From the NCBI GenBank assembly GCA_015039315.1, contig WIDE01000063.1, positions 67,326 to 131,325 of the forward strand: DNA of 64,000 nucleotides, read 5' to 3'. Positions 47,775-59,421 of the stretch are shown piece after piece (the first letter of the stretch is position 1; each line of letters begins with the position of its first letter). The notes under the pieces were generated by a model that saw only the letters and a list, made by a program, of their open reading frames with translations, had not been told where the DNA came from and ran no database searches. Source of the stretch: Clavulina sp. PMI_390. Taxonomy: Eukaryota; Basidiomycota; Agaricomycetes; Cantharellales; Hydnaceae. A program made the translations under genes and the position numbers.

Positions 47775-50700
47775 TCATTCTACTTGGATCGTGATGTCGG
47801 TCAACGACGGGATCCCTCTTTTTAGCACCTCTTCGGCATTGCGTATGATACTTGTTAGTGGTATAAGAGGCGCTGCCTCATCGTCTTCTGAGCGCTGGAC
47901 GACAAGGGTGATGGAGCCAACGATAGTCTCAGCATCTTTGGGCCAGAAGCGGGGGTTTGCGTAGGACTGGACACCATGGATATGTGAAATCTGGAAAGAG
48001 GCGTCATAGAGAAGTAGGAAGGGGGTAGACGGGAATACGAGAGCGTCGGTCAGCTCAATTTTGGGGGCGGGGACTATCAAAAATGACAACACGTACTTCA
48101 TTGAGCGCCCTCTTTACGTTGTCTTCTCCCCTCCCGTCCAGCTCTAAGCTAAGCACTTTTCCACAATCAATGACCAGAGGCACCACGCTCACTACGATCA
48201 TCGTTGCGATGAACAGAGATGCGATGGGGTCAAAGCCCGTCCAGCCATACCACTGGATAAGCAGTGTAGAGAGAATGACGCCGACAGATCCCAGAGTATC
48301 AGCCATTACATGGAGGAAGACGCCACGCATGTTGTGCGAGTGCCCATGATCGTCGTGCGAATGAGAATGGGAGTGACCATGTGAGTGGGCATGAGAGGAT
48401 GGGCCAGGGGAGTGTGCATGTGAGTGGGGGTGGTGTTCAGCGAGGTGTGCATCAGTTTGCGAGTAGCTGTATGACGGAGTGATGGGGCTTTTGATATCTA
48501 TCGGGGGTAGCAGTGCCTCGATCGAAGGATGCGAACGCAAACGGTGATCATGACTGTGTAGGTCGTTCGTCGAGAGAGACAAGGGCTAGAGCGATAGAAG
48601 ATTCAGCTCAGTTACTTGCAAAATTCGCAGGCTGCACATACTTGATTAGGAGGCGTATGACCATGCTCATGATTGTGTCCGTGGTCATGGCCATGATGGT
48701 CGTGCCCATGATCGTGCCCGTGTCCATGTTCATGCCCGTGCGAATGCTCATGCGAGTGTCCATTGGCACCCTGGTTAACCAGTAAAGATAATATTATAGT
48801 CAGTAATGCCAAAGCCAGTGCAAACGGGCTGGAGGAGTAGTTCTGACTCACCGAGGTAGGGTGTGGGTGTTGATGTCCGTCATGAGAGTGACCATGCCCG
48901 TGATCGTGGTCGTGACTGTGGGCGTTGTGGTCGTGGTCGCAATGCTCGCCGTGCTCATGATCATGATCGTGGTCATGCCCATGTCCATGCGCGTGCCCAT
49001 GGTCGTGATCGTGATCATGGTCATGACTATGCCCATTACTTCCGTGGCCGTGGTCATGAGCATGGTTGTGGCCATGATCATGGTCATGGCTATGTCCATT
49101 GCTGCCATGAACGTGGTCATGAGCGTGACTATGCCCATTGGCGTGGGTGTGTCCATGATCATGGGCATGGCTGTGTGAGTGATCATGCTCATGCTCATGC
49201 CCATGTCCACGTCCATGCTCGTGTCCGTGCCCATGGTCATGAGAGTGAGCATCATGGCTCTTCAGACCCGATATCATATTAGTCCAGCATTTCTGGCGCC
49301 ATTGGAAAAGTGAAAACTTACATGTCCATGATCATGACTGTGCCCGTGTCCATGGTCGTGACTATGCTCATGCCCATGATCGTGCCCATGTCCATGGCTA
49401 TGACCGTGATGATGGTGTCCACCCATAGCGAACATACCAAACAGGTTCACGCCCAGACCCATCGAGCTCACCAGCAGGAGCTGATTCGTGTTCATCTCTG
49501 GGGGATCCATACTGGAAACCGCAGTATAAAGTGATTAGCCATGAGAGCGCTTTGGTCCACGGGAGAGTTGGCACTCACATGCGCTGGATTGCCTCAAAGA
49601 CAATGAAGATCGAGATGAGGATCAAAAAGATACCGTTCGCGAACCCAGAGAGCGTCTCAATACGGCCATACCTAATGGAATAGAGTTATATGTGGTGGTG
49701 TGAGTAGCGAACCAAGTAACAGAATAAGCGACACCAAATGGTGTCTGGAAAACATTCAGTGCTACGCACCCGTAGGTGAACTTCTCATTTGGCGGCCACG
49801 TGGCCATGATCGAGGCGAAGAGGCCCATAGCAATAGCCATGCAATCGAAGAACATATGGATCGCTGCAATTGGAAATGCATTCCAGCGATTAGAGTTCCG
49901 AAGATCGAGCATTCAAAGAAGTGAAAGATGAACGCAGAAATGCACGCATGAGTCCTGGTCAGCACTGGGTCTGGCTTGTTAGCACTCACCGTCCGAAATC
50001 AAGCCCAAGCTATTCGTCCACACGCCATATGTGATCTGGACGCCCATGTACGCCAAGTTGAGTGCCAAGAAGTAGGCGATCTTTCGAGATTCGGGGTTGG
50101 ACATTACAGTCGAATAGTACCCGCGAAGTTGACCCGGAGAGAGCATGGATGGCGATGAGGAAAGGGGAGTCGGTGTCGACAGGGCTATCGCACACACACG
50201 ATTCAGAACTCATGGAAACAGACCAGGGCAGAAACTGGGCGCAGGGGCATCAACTCACCAACATACATCAGCCCGCTGACGACACCTTCCATGAGCCCAA
50301 AGCCCATCCCTCCTCGGTGGGCAATCGAGCCCAACAGTACCATGACGATATCTGCACCAAAAGACAAGAATACAGGGATAGAACGAATGATGGAGATGTG
50401 TGCGGCGGGTGGAGTGGGCAAGTATGTAGGTGGGGCAATCATTGCCGCGGCGAGGAGCGGGATGGGGAGAAGGGAAGTGAGTGGGATGCTTGCTGTCGGT
50501 AGTTGGAGGGGCGAGGGCTACAGGAGTGACAATGGAGATGCGAGTGAGCTTTCAGCACTTTGAATGACACAAGAGGAAAAGAAAAGAAATGAGGAAGAAA
50601 CTCACAAACCAAGTGCTCAGGACGCCAAAGGGAACCGCCATACCAGCGGCACCAACTAGAACAACGCCAAGAGCCATTTCTGGAGAGCCAAGCTCATGTG

Positions 50701-51600
50701 CCAAGACTTGAACATAACGTTGGTGTAGCAAAGAAGTGCCCGCATGAATGATGAGAGCAAGATAGGCGGGCGCGGCAGCGCGGATGGGGGATTCGGCTGC
50801 CGCTGTGGAGGGTGGGGCAGAGGCAAGAGCGTATGCGGTCGCCAAGAGGGAGATTGTGAGGGCGGTGATGGTGTAGAATGTTTTCTTAGGCTGGAAAACG
50901 TGAATATAAGTACGGAGACACGGCCACAGAAATAGCGCGGTTGAGGACTAAGATGGAACCCCAACACAGAGACCGAGCACTTACGGATGATGACGATGCA
51001 AATGAGGTTATCCATGATGTCGATGCATGAGTGAATACAATGATGCTAATGGAAAGGCGTCAGATTCGTATCGACGAAGGGGAGTTCAATCACGAACATT
51101 GATAGTGAGAGTTGAGACAGGGCGGCGAGCAGGGTCCAGTACTGGACAGCGAACGCCGCAGCAGGAATGATGATAGCAATAGGCTACACAACACGGGGGC
51201 ATATCCGATAGTCAGCATTTCAACACTCGTCAAGACGGTCGGTGGGGGGACACATACGTCGATGCGGGACAGCTTGTAGAGCTTATTGTGGTGACCGAGC
51301 ACGAAAAGAGCCACAGCAGCGACCGGAGCAGCAACAAAGAGAGCACGGGTGAGCACCCAGGTCGACCCATAGTGCCGTTCTAGTAGCCATTGTTTAGCGG
51401 TCGCGAGAGCGAGAACGCGGAGAGCTTGGACACCGAAAGGAATGACAAGTTTGGCTGGAGTCAAGCTACGTAGACCAGCGGGTATATTAGTAGCAGGCTT
51501 TGAGGGCATGTACACCTAGAACAGACCTCTCATCACGGCCAAAATCTCCTAACGAGCTCTTTGAACGTCGTCGCGGGTCGGCATAGGCTAGATGAGGCAT
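47775..51600 (-). CDS. MSC2: Msc2/ZnT5-type cation diffusion facilitator (zinc transporter) with giant histidine-rich loop
   Basis: Probably moves Zn2+ into the ER or Golgi lumen. In yeast Msc2 works as a heteromer with Zrg17. Exon 1 begins [20 protein letters not shown] at 51600 and splices to [20 protein letters not shown]. Several membrane exons follow before the CDF core. The core has both zinc sites of the family: HMFFD in helix II ([14 protein letters not shown]) and HVMAD in helix V ([17 protein letters not shown]), each HxxxD. Between them lies an extraordinary His/Asp/Gly loop with well over 80 histidines. The C-terminal cytosolic domain ends [17 protein letters not shown] 78-bp intron inside the His loop (about 48776-48853) is open in frame, so a gene finder could miss it. 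Long N-terminal membrane part favours Msc2 over short ZnTs. Confidence 0.9.
48660..49430. repeat. hexanucleotide-like CAT/CAC-rich repeat coding the histidine loop
   Basis: On the minus strand the sequence alternates His codons with GGC/GAT/GAC/GAG/AGC, giving long HGHGHDHDH runs interrupted twice by introns. Because the period is six bases, several other frames stay open for hundreds of bases on both strands; those frames are shadows. Longer internal duplications such as two copies of [13 protein letters not shown] suggest growth by unequal exchange. Confidence 0.85.
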
Positions 51601-52303
51601 TCGAGCATAACCAACTTGATCGTGTTGATTTCGGGGAATTAACTTCGTGTGGCCAAACAAACCACTCAACCCATCACTCGTCCCTCAGTTTGCACTATCC
51701 CCCAAAAGAGTCATCAAGTGCGCAAATATCGACTGAGAAGTACTTCATGAAGGAGAAGGTCTATGACCTTCTATTCAAGCCGCTAGCTGTGCTGTGTACG
51801 CACTCGACGGCTTCTCTCCGTCACCTCATCATGGCTGATTGTCGTAGCATTCGGTGTAATTTCCGTCTGCCGATCGTCCCCCAAAATAATTACTTGAATG
51901 ATCTCTTAAAGGAAGTCGAAATATCATCTTTCGTGAGGTCAAAGTCGTTATCGCTTGATGAAATGAGAGATTGCGTTCAAATTTTCCGACCACATGTCGG
52001 CCGAACACACATGCTTCTTGAGCATCGACGCATCAACCGCGAAACGCCATCAGCCGCAACATTGCCGATAAGCGTAGCCATATCTTCTTGCCCAGCCAAT
52101 GTTGCACAAGGTGTCAACTAAATTAACCATTAAGGTCCTCCCTCACTTTTCTCTTCATCCGATAGGCTTCTTTTCATGCCCTGGCGCGCTCATAAATGCA
52201 GCCATGTCGTCCTGAAAATATCTCCTCTAACCTCTCCCCACTCCACCGAGGCTTCCTCTTCGAACGGTGCTCTTAGAGCCAGCCTAGTCGGCACTCCGTC
52301 ACC
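51601..52303. other. divergent intergenic region, no confident gene
   Basis: Holds the promoters of MSC2 (-) and the S41-like peptidase gene (+). An open + strand frame at 51561-52121 overlaps MSC2 exon 1 and shows no domain; I treat it as chance. A short stretch ataaatgc near 52190-52200 may be part of the peptidase promoter. Confidence 0.45.
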
Positions 52304-55300
52304 ATGGGCTTCTCAATGCTCACCCTCGCTCTCTACTCTCTTCTTTCCTTCTCCACATCAACATCTGCCCTCCGAGTTCCTGTCTCGGAGGACGATTCTC
52401 TCTCTTCCCGAGCGTCCGACCCCTGCGCCCAAATCGCCGGCCAGGCCTTTGTCGACCCCGCTCTTGCACTCGGATGCCTTCGCTCCTTCCCCTACAATGA
52501 AACCCTCAAACAAAACGTCCTCACAGTCGTCAGCCGATCGCTCGACTTCTTTACGTTCGAGGACGAGCAGCTCGCTTCGCCTCCTCCCTTCCAGGAGTCC
52601 AGCGTGAATCTCCGAGCCCAAATTGCGAGGATTAATGCCACAAAATACTCCGTAAGTTCTTTCTTGATTGCCTGGGTTATCCGATTCGGCTCGGCCAAGC
52701 GCATGCACGCTATCTGTCGCCGTCGGGATAGCGTGCGCAGCATGTGGTCGATGTCGAGGAGTTCGTGTAGCGTTGGCATGTCAATGTCTTCGTTAGACGG
52801 CTTCGATCAATTACCAATATCCTGTCGAAGCACCATGGTTCCTGACGCATAGATGCTTAATGATTCACCCCCTTCATTCTAGACGGACTATGACTTCAAT
52901 CGCGACCTCTTCAATGTCGTCAACAGTCTGAATGATGGCCGTACGTGTCCCTTCTTTGTTTCGCTCCTTTCACCGATCGTTCCTCGCGATTCGTGTACCT
53001 CTCCCTTTCGAGGTGTGCATATGCACCTCGGGGCCCGGGGGAGTTTATTTTCCACGAATTTGCTTCCCCCGACAAAGCGGCGCGCGTGGCTCTCTTCACC
53101 ACATGGGTTACTCCTCATGCTACGATTGCTTGGCCTTGGGCCTAGCAACCCCGGAGAGCCACCCCCCGCTCATTGACCGACTTTTCCAATGGGATCGCGA
53201 CTTTATGATCATTAATTGTTCATTTCTGGAATTACAGGAGCTGACGCTTCTTATCTTTTTGCTTCCGTCCGTCACGTCGACTAGATACCGCATGGTTCCC
53301 GTACTGCTACTGGGCTGCCTTCCAGAACATTATCCCCGCGCCTGTTCAGATCCTTGCAGTTAACGGCGTCCAGAATGTTTACATGTGAGTAGCTCCGAAT
53401 ATCACCGAAATCCGTCTCTCTACTGGATGAATGAAACGACAATCGAACTTTTACTGACGAGCTCTATCCTCTGTGCCTTTCGCCTTATCATTGACTTCGC
53501 CCCTCATCAATAAAATGAATGACATGCAGCGCCCCCGACACTGTTGCCTTCGTCTCGCAACTCGGGTCCTCCTTCACCGACTACTACACCTCGATCGGCT
53601 TCAACTGGACCGCCTACGCCGGCTCCAAGGTCCTCAAGATCGGTGGTGAAGATGCTTTCACCTACGTCGACCACATCGCCTCGACGCTCTCAGGCAACTA
53701 CCTCGACCACGAAGTCCGCGTCAACTCTGTGCTCTCGTCGTACCGTCTCTCAGGTGGCGCATGGAGCCAGCGCCTCGGAGATCTTGCAGGTCCCGTATGG
53801 CCCGACCTGGAGAACCTCACCTTCCAGCTCATCAGCCCCGGCCAGACCAAGGTCGAGACCGTCACATTCCCATACCGCGCAAGCTACATCGGAAGCGGGA
53901 GCTTCACCGACAAGGCCAGCTACTGGGCGAACAACTGTGCTGCGCAGGATGATACGAATGGCGTGGATTACTTTGGGGGCAGTGCCGCTCCCAAGCAGTC
54001 GACCGGTGTCAGTGGATTGCCCACAAAGAAGGCTGCGCAGGCCAAGGCGGAGAGGCATGAGACTGATGGCAGCAAAGCTTCTGGTGTGGGATTGCCGCCT
54101 CAGTATCAGCCCACTGCGCCTAATGTGCGCAACGCCGATGTGCTCAAAGCCTACGTCCTCCAGGGCAACTTGAGCCATGTGGGAGTGGTGAGTGTTCGGC
54201 TTATCCCTTTCTCATCTTGGTCGCGACTGACGAATACTGACTCTCAATCCTCTTTCTCATATGCCTGCTTTCTTGGTAGCTGATGGTTGGATCCTTCTCT
54301 CCCGCGAACTACACTGGAGTAAGCAGCTCATTCAAGCTATTTGATGGCACCACCAAACTGAGCAACACCTCATTAACCTCCGCGATTAGTTCCAAGCCGA
54401 CGTCATGGCCGCCATCACCAGCTTCCAGTCCCAGGGAGTCACCAAGGTCATTGTTGATGTCACTGACAATGGCGGCGGTTATGTTTGCTTGGGTGAATTC
54501 TTGCATCTCGCTCTGGTTGGATCTGACTTTGGCTATGGGTGAGTCGCGAACCCTGTTACTGACACTGATTCATTATGACATGATTGCTTATGGCAAACTT
54601 TCGGTCTATCTCTTCACAGAGGTTTCCAGACCTCCCACCGCGGAAACCCCCTAGCCGTGAAGGTAGTCGCAGCGCAGATTAAGCGTGGCGTGACTTCTGC
54701 CTACTCATGTAAGTCCTTAGAATTGATGATCTCCTTTTGAAATTCTCCATACCGCATGCTCACATATTGTATTCGGCTTATTGGTCTCCAGTCTACGCTC
54801 CAGACAACTACGCTTTCCTGAACAACACCCCGATGCCTTCAACATACGATTACATGGTTCCAACTGTCCCACACATCGTCAACGGCCGTTCTGAGCCTAC
54901 TGGGCAGCACAACTTGGATATCTGCACGCCATTCAACTCGCCACTTCCCGCCAAGGCGCCATTCGCAGCAGAGAACATCGTCGTCGGTGCGTCTTCCGTA
55001 TGTATGTTGAGTAATGGACTTCTTCTGACGTTCATACAGTCGGCAATGGTAATTGCGCTTCCACCTGCGCACAGTTCACGACGGTCATGCATGAGCGTCA
55101 CGGCATCCGTATGGCGACGTTCGGCGGAAAGCCCAACACCCAAATGGAGTACAAGGGAATGGCGGGTAACCAAGTGCTGGAGTGGTTCGATCTTGATAGC
55201 GAGATCAAAACTGCCCTGCTGAAGGATGTGAGTGAGCTCACACTAGTTGCGATTGAGGTTCAGTCTGACCATATACTGAATGTTGATTTATGCTCCTCCC

Positions 55301-55653
55301 GGCATCTCGACCATGATGTATAGGATCCTCTTGCGCCCCCTGATCTGTAAGTCCAAGATTTGCTTGAAATTTGCGAATCAGACCTAACGGAAATTCGCTC
55401 ATACTGTGTAGCCTTGTGAACGGTGATATCCGTATCAATTGGCGTACTGCATACAGCTGGTACGATAAAGTGACGCCAATTGCATTCAAGAGTGAGCCAG
55501 CTCAGTTCCGCTTCGCGTACACGGCGGACACGGTCAACACGCCCCAGAACCTTTGGACCTTTGTGTAAGTCCTGGCGCTGTTTCCATCTGTAATGTTCCA
55601 GATATAATGCCAATCTCGCTTCTCTTTGCTACAGGGCCAACAAATTGTTGTAA
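52304..55653 (+). CDS. secreted peptidase S41-like (tail-specific protease fold) protein
   Basis: An N-terminal signal peptide is clear (MGFSMLTLALYSLLSFSTST, then SALRVP). Exons then give DPCAQIAGQAFVDPALALGC, a short exon with YDFNRDLFNVVNSLNDG, HTRWFPYCYWAAFQNIIPAP, and a large exon 53529-54188 (PDTVAFVSQLGSSFTDYYTS). The S41 catalytic core follows: VTKVIVDVTDNGGGYVCLGE (the usual D.R.NGGG strand), then VVVGNGNCASTCAQFTTVMH, where the Ser between two Cys residues is the likely nucleophile, and a Lys 23 residues on in ATFGGKPN fits the Ser/Lys dyad. It ends LWTFVANKLL. The D.R.NGGG strand has Thr where Arg is common. Extracellular role is unknown. Over ten introns. Confidence 0.83.
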
Positions 55654-57050
55654 AGGGCCGAACGGGACCAACCCGTCTCCCTTCCTCCCCCATGGTATTC
55701 GCTCCTTGAGGATTAGGTTACACCGTCGTTACTGCATTTTTTCAGCATTTGTATTTCGCGTATCAACAGTGTTGCGTTATTGTGCTTCAGGGGACATGCG
55801 TATTTTTATTCGAAGCAACTTGGACGGCTGAGGTTACCGCGTTAAGGTCAACTCGATCCCGTCCTGACAATCTGACATTAGTGGGGTGTGAATACACTCG
55901 CTTTAGCGCGATGTATAATATCAAAGATGATGCAGAGATATCTTACACTCATGGAGGCCTGCTGTGTATATCTAGGTGAATTGGCGGTGCAAAATTATCG
56001 CTCACCCAACGTGCCAGCGGCACGCCCAGAGCCCGGGACTGGCCACTTGCGCTGCTATCGATTACGTCAAGTCGTCAACGAATTAGACGAGGTTCTCACC
56101 TGTACATAGGATTGATCGGTTTCCGATGGGCATTGCTGTGTAGCATGGCACGAATCGGCCATGGGACGCCGGATCCTGAAAGCTTGAGGGCCAGGCCACC
56201 TCTGAGCTCCATTCCCCGTCTAGTCCTAATAAACTATAAACGGATACAGAGCATCCCGGGAGATCTGGGTGTAAAAACTAGAAGACCAGGACCTCACGTT
56301 TACGTTTCGGGCCTCTTGGGGGCCGTTTGCAACTATCAATGCACTAAACATCCATCCACTCAGAGTGAATTGTAATGCACGGCCTTCACATCCACATGGC
56401 CCTCTGTAATTTACAGCGTGAAACCCTTTCCATACCTACGCAATAGCCGGAGGCAATTGGTTACTTCGACCTCGTGGCGGACTCTGTCATGGCAGATCGT
56501 CGACCACGGTGCACTGCCTCAGTATGTCATCCTCGGCGCACTGCCCCCAAAGGCAGTGCGTCGACGTCGAGAATCCAATTTGACAGGCTCCACTGCATCA
56601 CCGAAGTATTCGCATCTGGAAAGATAAATACCAGGGTGCTCAGTTATCCTCCATATTATTCGAAGCCCCCCAAAGAGTCCACGCCTACATTACGCTCCCC
56701 CCGCTTGTCGAAGGCTTGGAGGCCTCAATACAACCTTCTTTGCCACTGTCTAAATCTGTAAGTGGCGATCTGACGAATACTGTGCACTATAACACATGCA
56801 CTGATCCATACTATCACAGTATAATTATATCTGACGTCCAGTGCTGTGACCGATTCTCTCATCCTGGAACCCCATATTGTCTCGATCCCCTAGCTCCTGT
56901 GGCAAAGCAGCCTTATACGTACGACCATCCTGGTTTCTGTCAATTCCGACAGGAGAACCGATCATGACCAAGTGACAATCTGACGTGTCCGTTCACAGAA
57001 TAGTCACTGAAGCTCCTCCAAGCGACAGTGTTCTACAGTGTTCTCCTCAG
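55654..57050. other. 1.4-kb gene-poor stretch with a strong hairpin
   Basis: No frame here shows a domain. At 56537-56560 the sequence forms a perfect 9-bp stem (cgcactgcc / ggcagtgcg) with a 6-nt loop, followed at once by the 10-bp palindrome tcgacgtcga. The 300 bp before 57051 contain stop codons in all frames and are probably the upstream region of the small gene that follows; gataaatacc near 56624 is a weak TATA candidate. Confidence 0.45.
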
Positions 57051-57475
57051 ATGGGCGACTCCAGTAGCTCCAGCAAGCGACCCGTCCATCATCAACACAT
57101 GTCGATTTGCGCTTACAAAACCATCCAGTATACCACGACCATTCATATTCAAGTGATTGAAGCTCGACCGATGTTGGTTTACCCCATGCCCCGCGTAGTT
57201 GCGTATCCTTCCTTTGCCTCTTCCACCACAGATACTGCCGCACACAAAGGTATGTGAGCATAATTCCCGTTAACATTCTACAGCAACTCATAACCGACAT
57301 GGCACGCTCCACAATAGATGCACTCCCTCTTCCTGTGTCGATCAATGAAGACCAGCATGTCGGAGTATACGCGCGATTGCTGAACATGATCAACAACACC
57401 AGCTTGGGCGGAATCCTCGGCGGAGTTGCTGCGGCGTGCACTATTGTCGGCACGGTGCTCATTATTCACTGGTAA
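57051..57475 (+). CDS. uncharacterised small protein, (I/V)LG..AA.CTI C-terminal-helix family, copy C
   Basis: Two exons, 57051-57249 and 57318-57475, sum to 357 nt (118 residues) with a phase-1 junction. It starts MGDSSSSSKRPVHHQHMS and is rich in Thr, Tyr and His. After the intron it reads DALPLPVSINEDQHVGVYAR and ends NMINNTSLGGILGGVAAACT followed by IVGTVLIIHW and a TAA. That last segment matches the C-terminal hydrophobic segment of the genes at 24524-26649 and 62816-63478. The N-terminal part is much shorter than in copies A and B, so another upstream exon may exist. Function unknown. Confidence 0.5.
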
Positions 57476-58140
57476 AGATATGGTGTGTGGCCTCCTTAGC
57501 CGCAGCTGGCAAAGAGGGGTTGGCAAGGGGAGCATGCTGGGAGGCATCGGGGAGGGACTGGACCGAGTGTCATCGATAAATCGTTATTCCTGCTTTCACA
57601 TCGCGCTTTCGTTCTCTGCTGCATAGTTATAATATTGGATTTAGACTTATTGATGACTATCTTACTTGCTTTATGAGTTTGGGTAGGAGTCTGGGGTGAC
57701 CCTGGTTTAGAGCTGTTTAGGTACCGTTAGGTAAAGGAGTTTGCGTTGTCAAGCCACGATCATGGGCTTAAATCTTCGTTACCGCGTAGAGTAGTGTGGT
57801 CGACGTGGAGGAAGAGGTGGTTAGGACTGAGTTGATAGCGTCATGATGCGGCCCACGCCCCTGCCACCGGACTACGTGTTACCTGTATGGGGGACAGTGC
57901 TATTGCCGCCTCCGGTCGGAGTTCTTGGTGAGGTGTTGCCAACAAAGATGGGGGCGCTGCGGACTTTCAGGGTGCACTTGGTCTCATCGTATTGAAGGAC
58001 CGATTGCTTGATGTGTCTCCTTCTGCATCACACGGGTTCTTGTTGTGTTCGGCTCTTTTGTGAGCTAATGTTTGGGTTGGTTGGTGGTTGTGTCCCGAAC
58101 TGGGAGAGTCGCTCGGAGTGGCATCCCCCAGGTGACCTTT
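57476..58140. other. intergenic region, no supported gene
   Basis: Unusually rich in G and T on the + strand (many ttgg and gtgg runs), different from its neighbours. No domain or splice pattern seen. The frame of the F-box gene stays open upstream to 58072 but has no ATG there. Confidence 0.45.
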
Positions 58141-59421
58141 ATGTCACGATTCGATAAACTCGCGGTTGAGACCATTGTGTCCATATTTCATCTAACTATC
58201 CCCTCCCTTAATGATGGGACACCTGAACCTCTTGATCCTCGTCGAGCTCAGTTCGCACTTATCGCGACCTGTCGTCGCTGGCGAGAGATTGCTATCTGTC
58301 AAGCTGCTCTCTGGACTACCATCTTCATCATCCTCCCGTGCCCTAACAATCGCTCCCCCATAATCAAGCGGATGGTGGAATGGTCTGCTGGACGCCCTCT
58401 TTCCATCTATGTGGCCAATGCCAGCGACTACGACCCAGACGATGGCCAATCGATCCCACACATGTCGGCAGTACCAGAGCTGATCCAATCACTGATACCG
58501 AATGCTGAGCTGCTCTGGTTCGATGCAGACCCCAAACTCACCTCGTCATTTGAGGGCATTGAATCTGGGTGGTTCCCACTTGAGCTGCCAGAAAGCCACA
58601 AGCTTCGCAGGCTGGTCATTGGCCCTAACTCATGTCAAGAAATGGGTAACGGAGAAGATCTAGTTTCCGGCCCACTTTCGCTGCCCCTCGACATCGTCCA
58701 AATCAAAAGCTACACCGATAACTTCCCTTCTGCGCTGACTGCGTCCCCTCGAGAACTCTTTATCCATGCTGAATCGTCCCAGGAGGTTTCTCCAGAGATA
58801 TTCGATGACTTCACCATGTTGAGCCGCTTGGAGAGGCTCTCTCTCACGTTCCATATGGATCATAATTTGGACGTCCTCCTTATACATGAGAATCTCCGCT
58901 CCCTCGACATTCTACTGGCCCACGAATCGTTTTATTTCGAAGAGGAAATTCTCATTATCGATAAACTTCCACTATTAGAAAATCTTGTCATTCGAGTCGG
59001 GCCTCGTGGCAAACAGGGAGGAGGGCATCATAGCCCCCACCTTCAGCTTCCACCACTTCCGGCATTGAAAAAGATCATCTTGAAGCCATCTATCCGTCAC
59101 TTCCAGACTGACATTCTCTACCCCCTGTATGGGCAGTGTGATTGCCTGAGCAGTCTCATCTGGCGGGCCCCTAATTTGATCATGCTCGAAGTCCACCAGG
59201 GACACGCTATTGGGGCACTCAAGAAGCTTCATCAAGGCTACCGCCAAGGGTCTCTCCTGGTTCCAACATGCCCCAAATTGGAGTCAATTTACATCACCGG
59301 GGTGCCTCCCGAAAATGACGAGGAATCTCCTGAGCTCGTTGCGATGAGCAATGAGGTTAAGGATCTCACAAGAAAAGTTGAAGCGCAACGCCCCGGACTT
59401 CGCGTTGAGTGGTCCAATTGA
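58141..59421 (+). CDS. F-box-like protein with leucine-rich C-terminal part
   Basis: One intronless frame of 426 codons from the ATG at 58141, itself notable here. The N terminus MSRFDKLAVETIVSIFHLTI has the LP.E.I..I pattern of an F-box, and it continues FALIATCRRWREIAICQAAL with the W typical of fungal F-box-like proteins. The rest has irregular leucine-rich repeats (ELIQSLIPNAELLWFDADP; LEVHQGHAIGALKKLHQGYR). Such proteins are greatly expanded in Agaricomycetes and are thought to recruit substrates to SCF ubiquitin ligases. The target is unknown. Confidence 0.75.
   Translation: MSRFDKLAVETIVSIFHLTIPSLNDGTPEPLDPRRAQFALIATCRRWREIAICQAALWTTIFIILPCPNNRSPIIKRMVEWSAGRPLSIYVANASDYDPDDGQSIPHMSAVPELIQSLIPNAELLWFDADPKLTSSFEGIESGWFPLELPESHKLRRLVIGPNSCQEMGNGEDLVSGPLSLPLDIVQIKSYTDNFPSALTASPRELFIHAESSQEVSPEIFDDFTMLSRLERLSLTFHMDHNLDVLLIHENLRSLDILLAHESFYFEEEILIIDKLPLLENLVIRVGPRGKQGGGHHSPHLQLPPLPALKKIILKPSIRHFQTDILYPLYGQCDCLSSLIWRAPNLIMLEVHQGHAIGALKKLHQGYRQGSLLVPTCPKLESIYITGVPPENDEESPELVAMSNEVKDLTRKVEAQRPGLRVEWSN

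Noticed and set aside
48848..49282. Long open frames on both strands across the histidine loop, rich in Met/Thr/Val or Arg/Gly/Asp
   Set aside because: They are shadow frames of a six-base-period His repeat, which stays open in most frames; the minus-strand His frame joins conserved transporter exons.
51561..52121. 186-codon + strand frame upstream of the S41-like gene
   Set aside because: Overlaps MSC2 exon 1 on the other strand, shows no domain and no splice partners.
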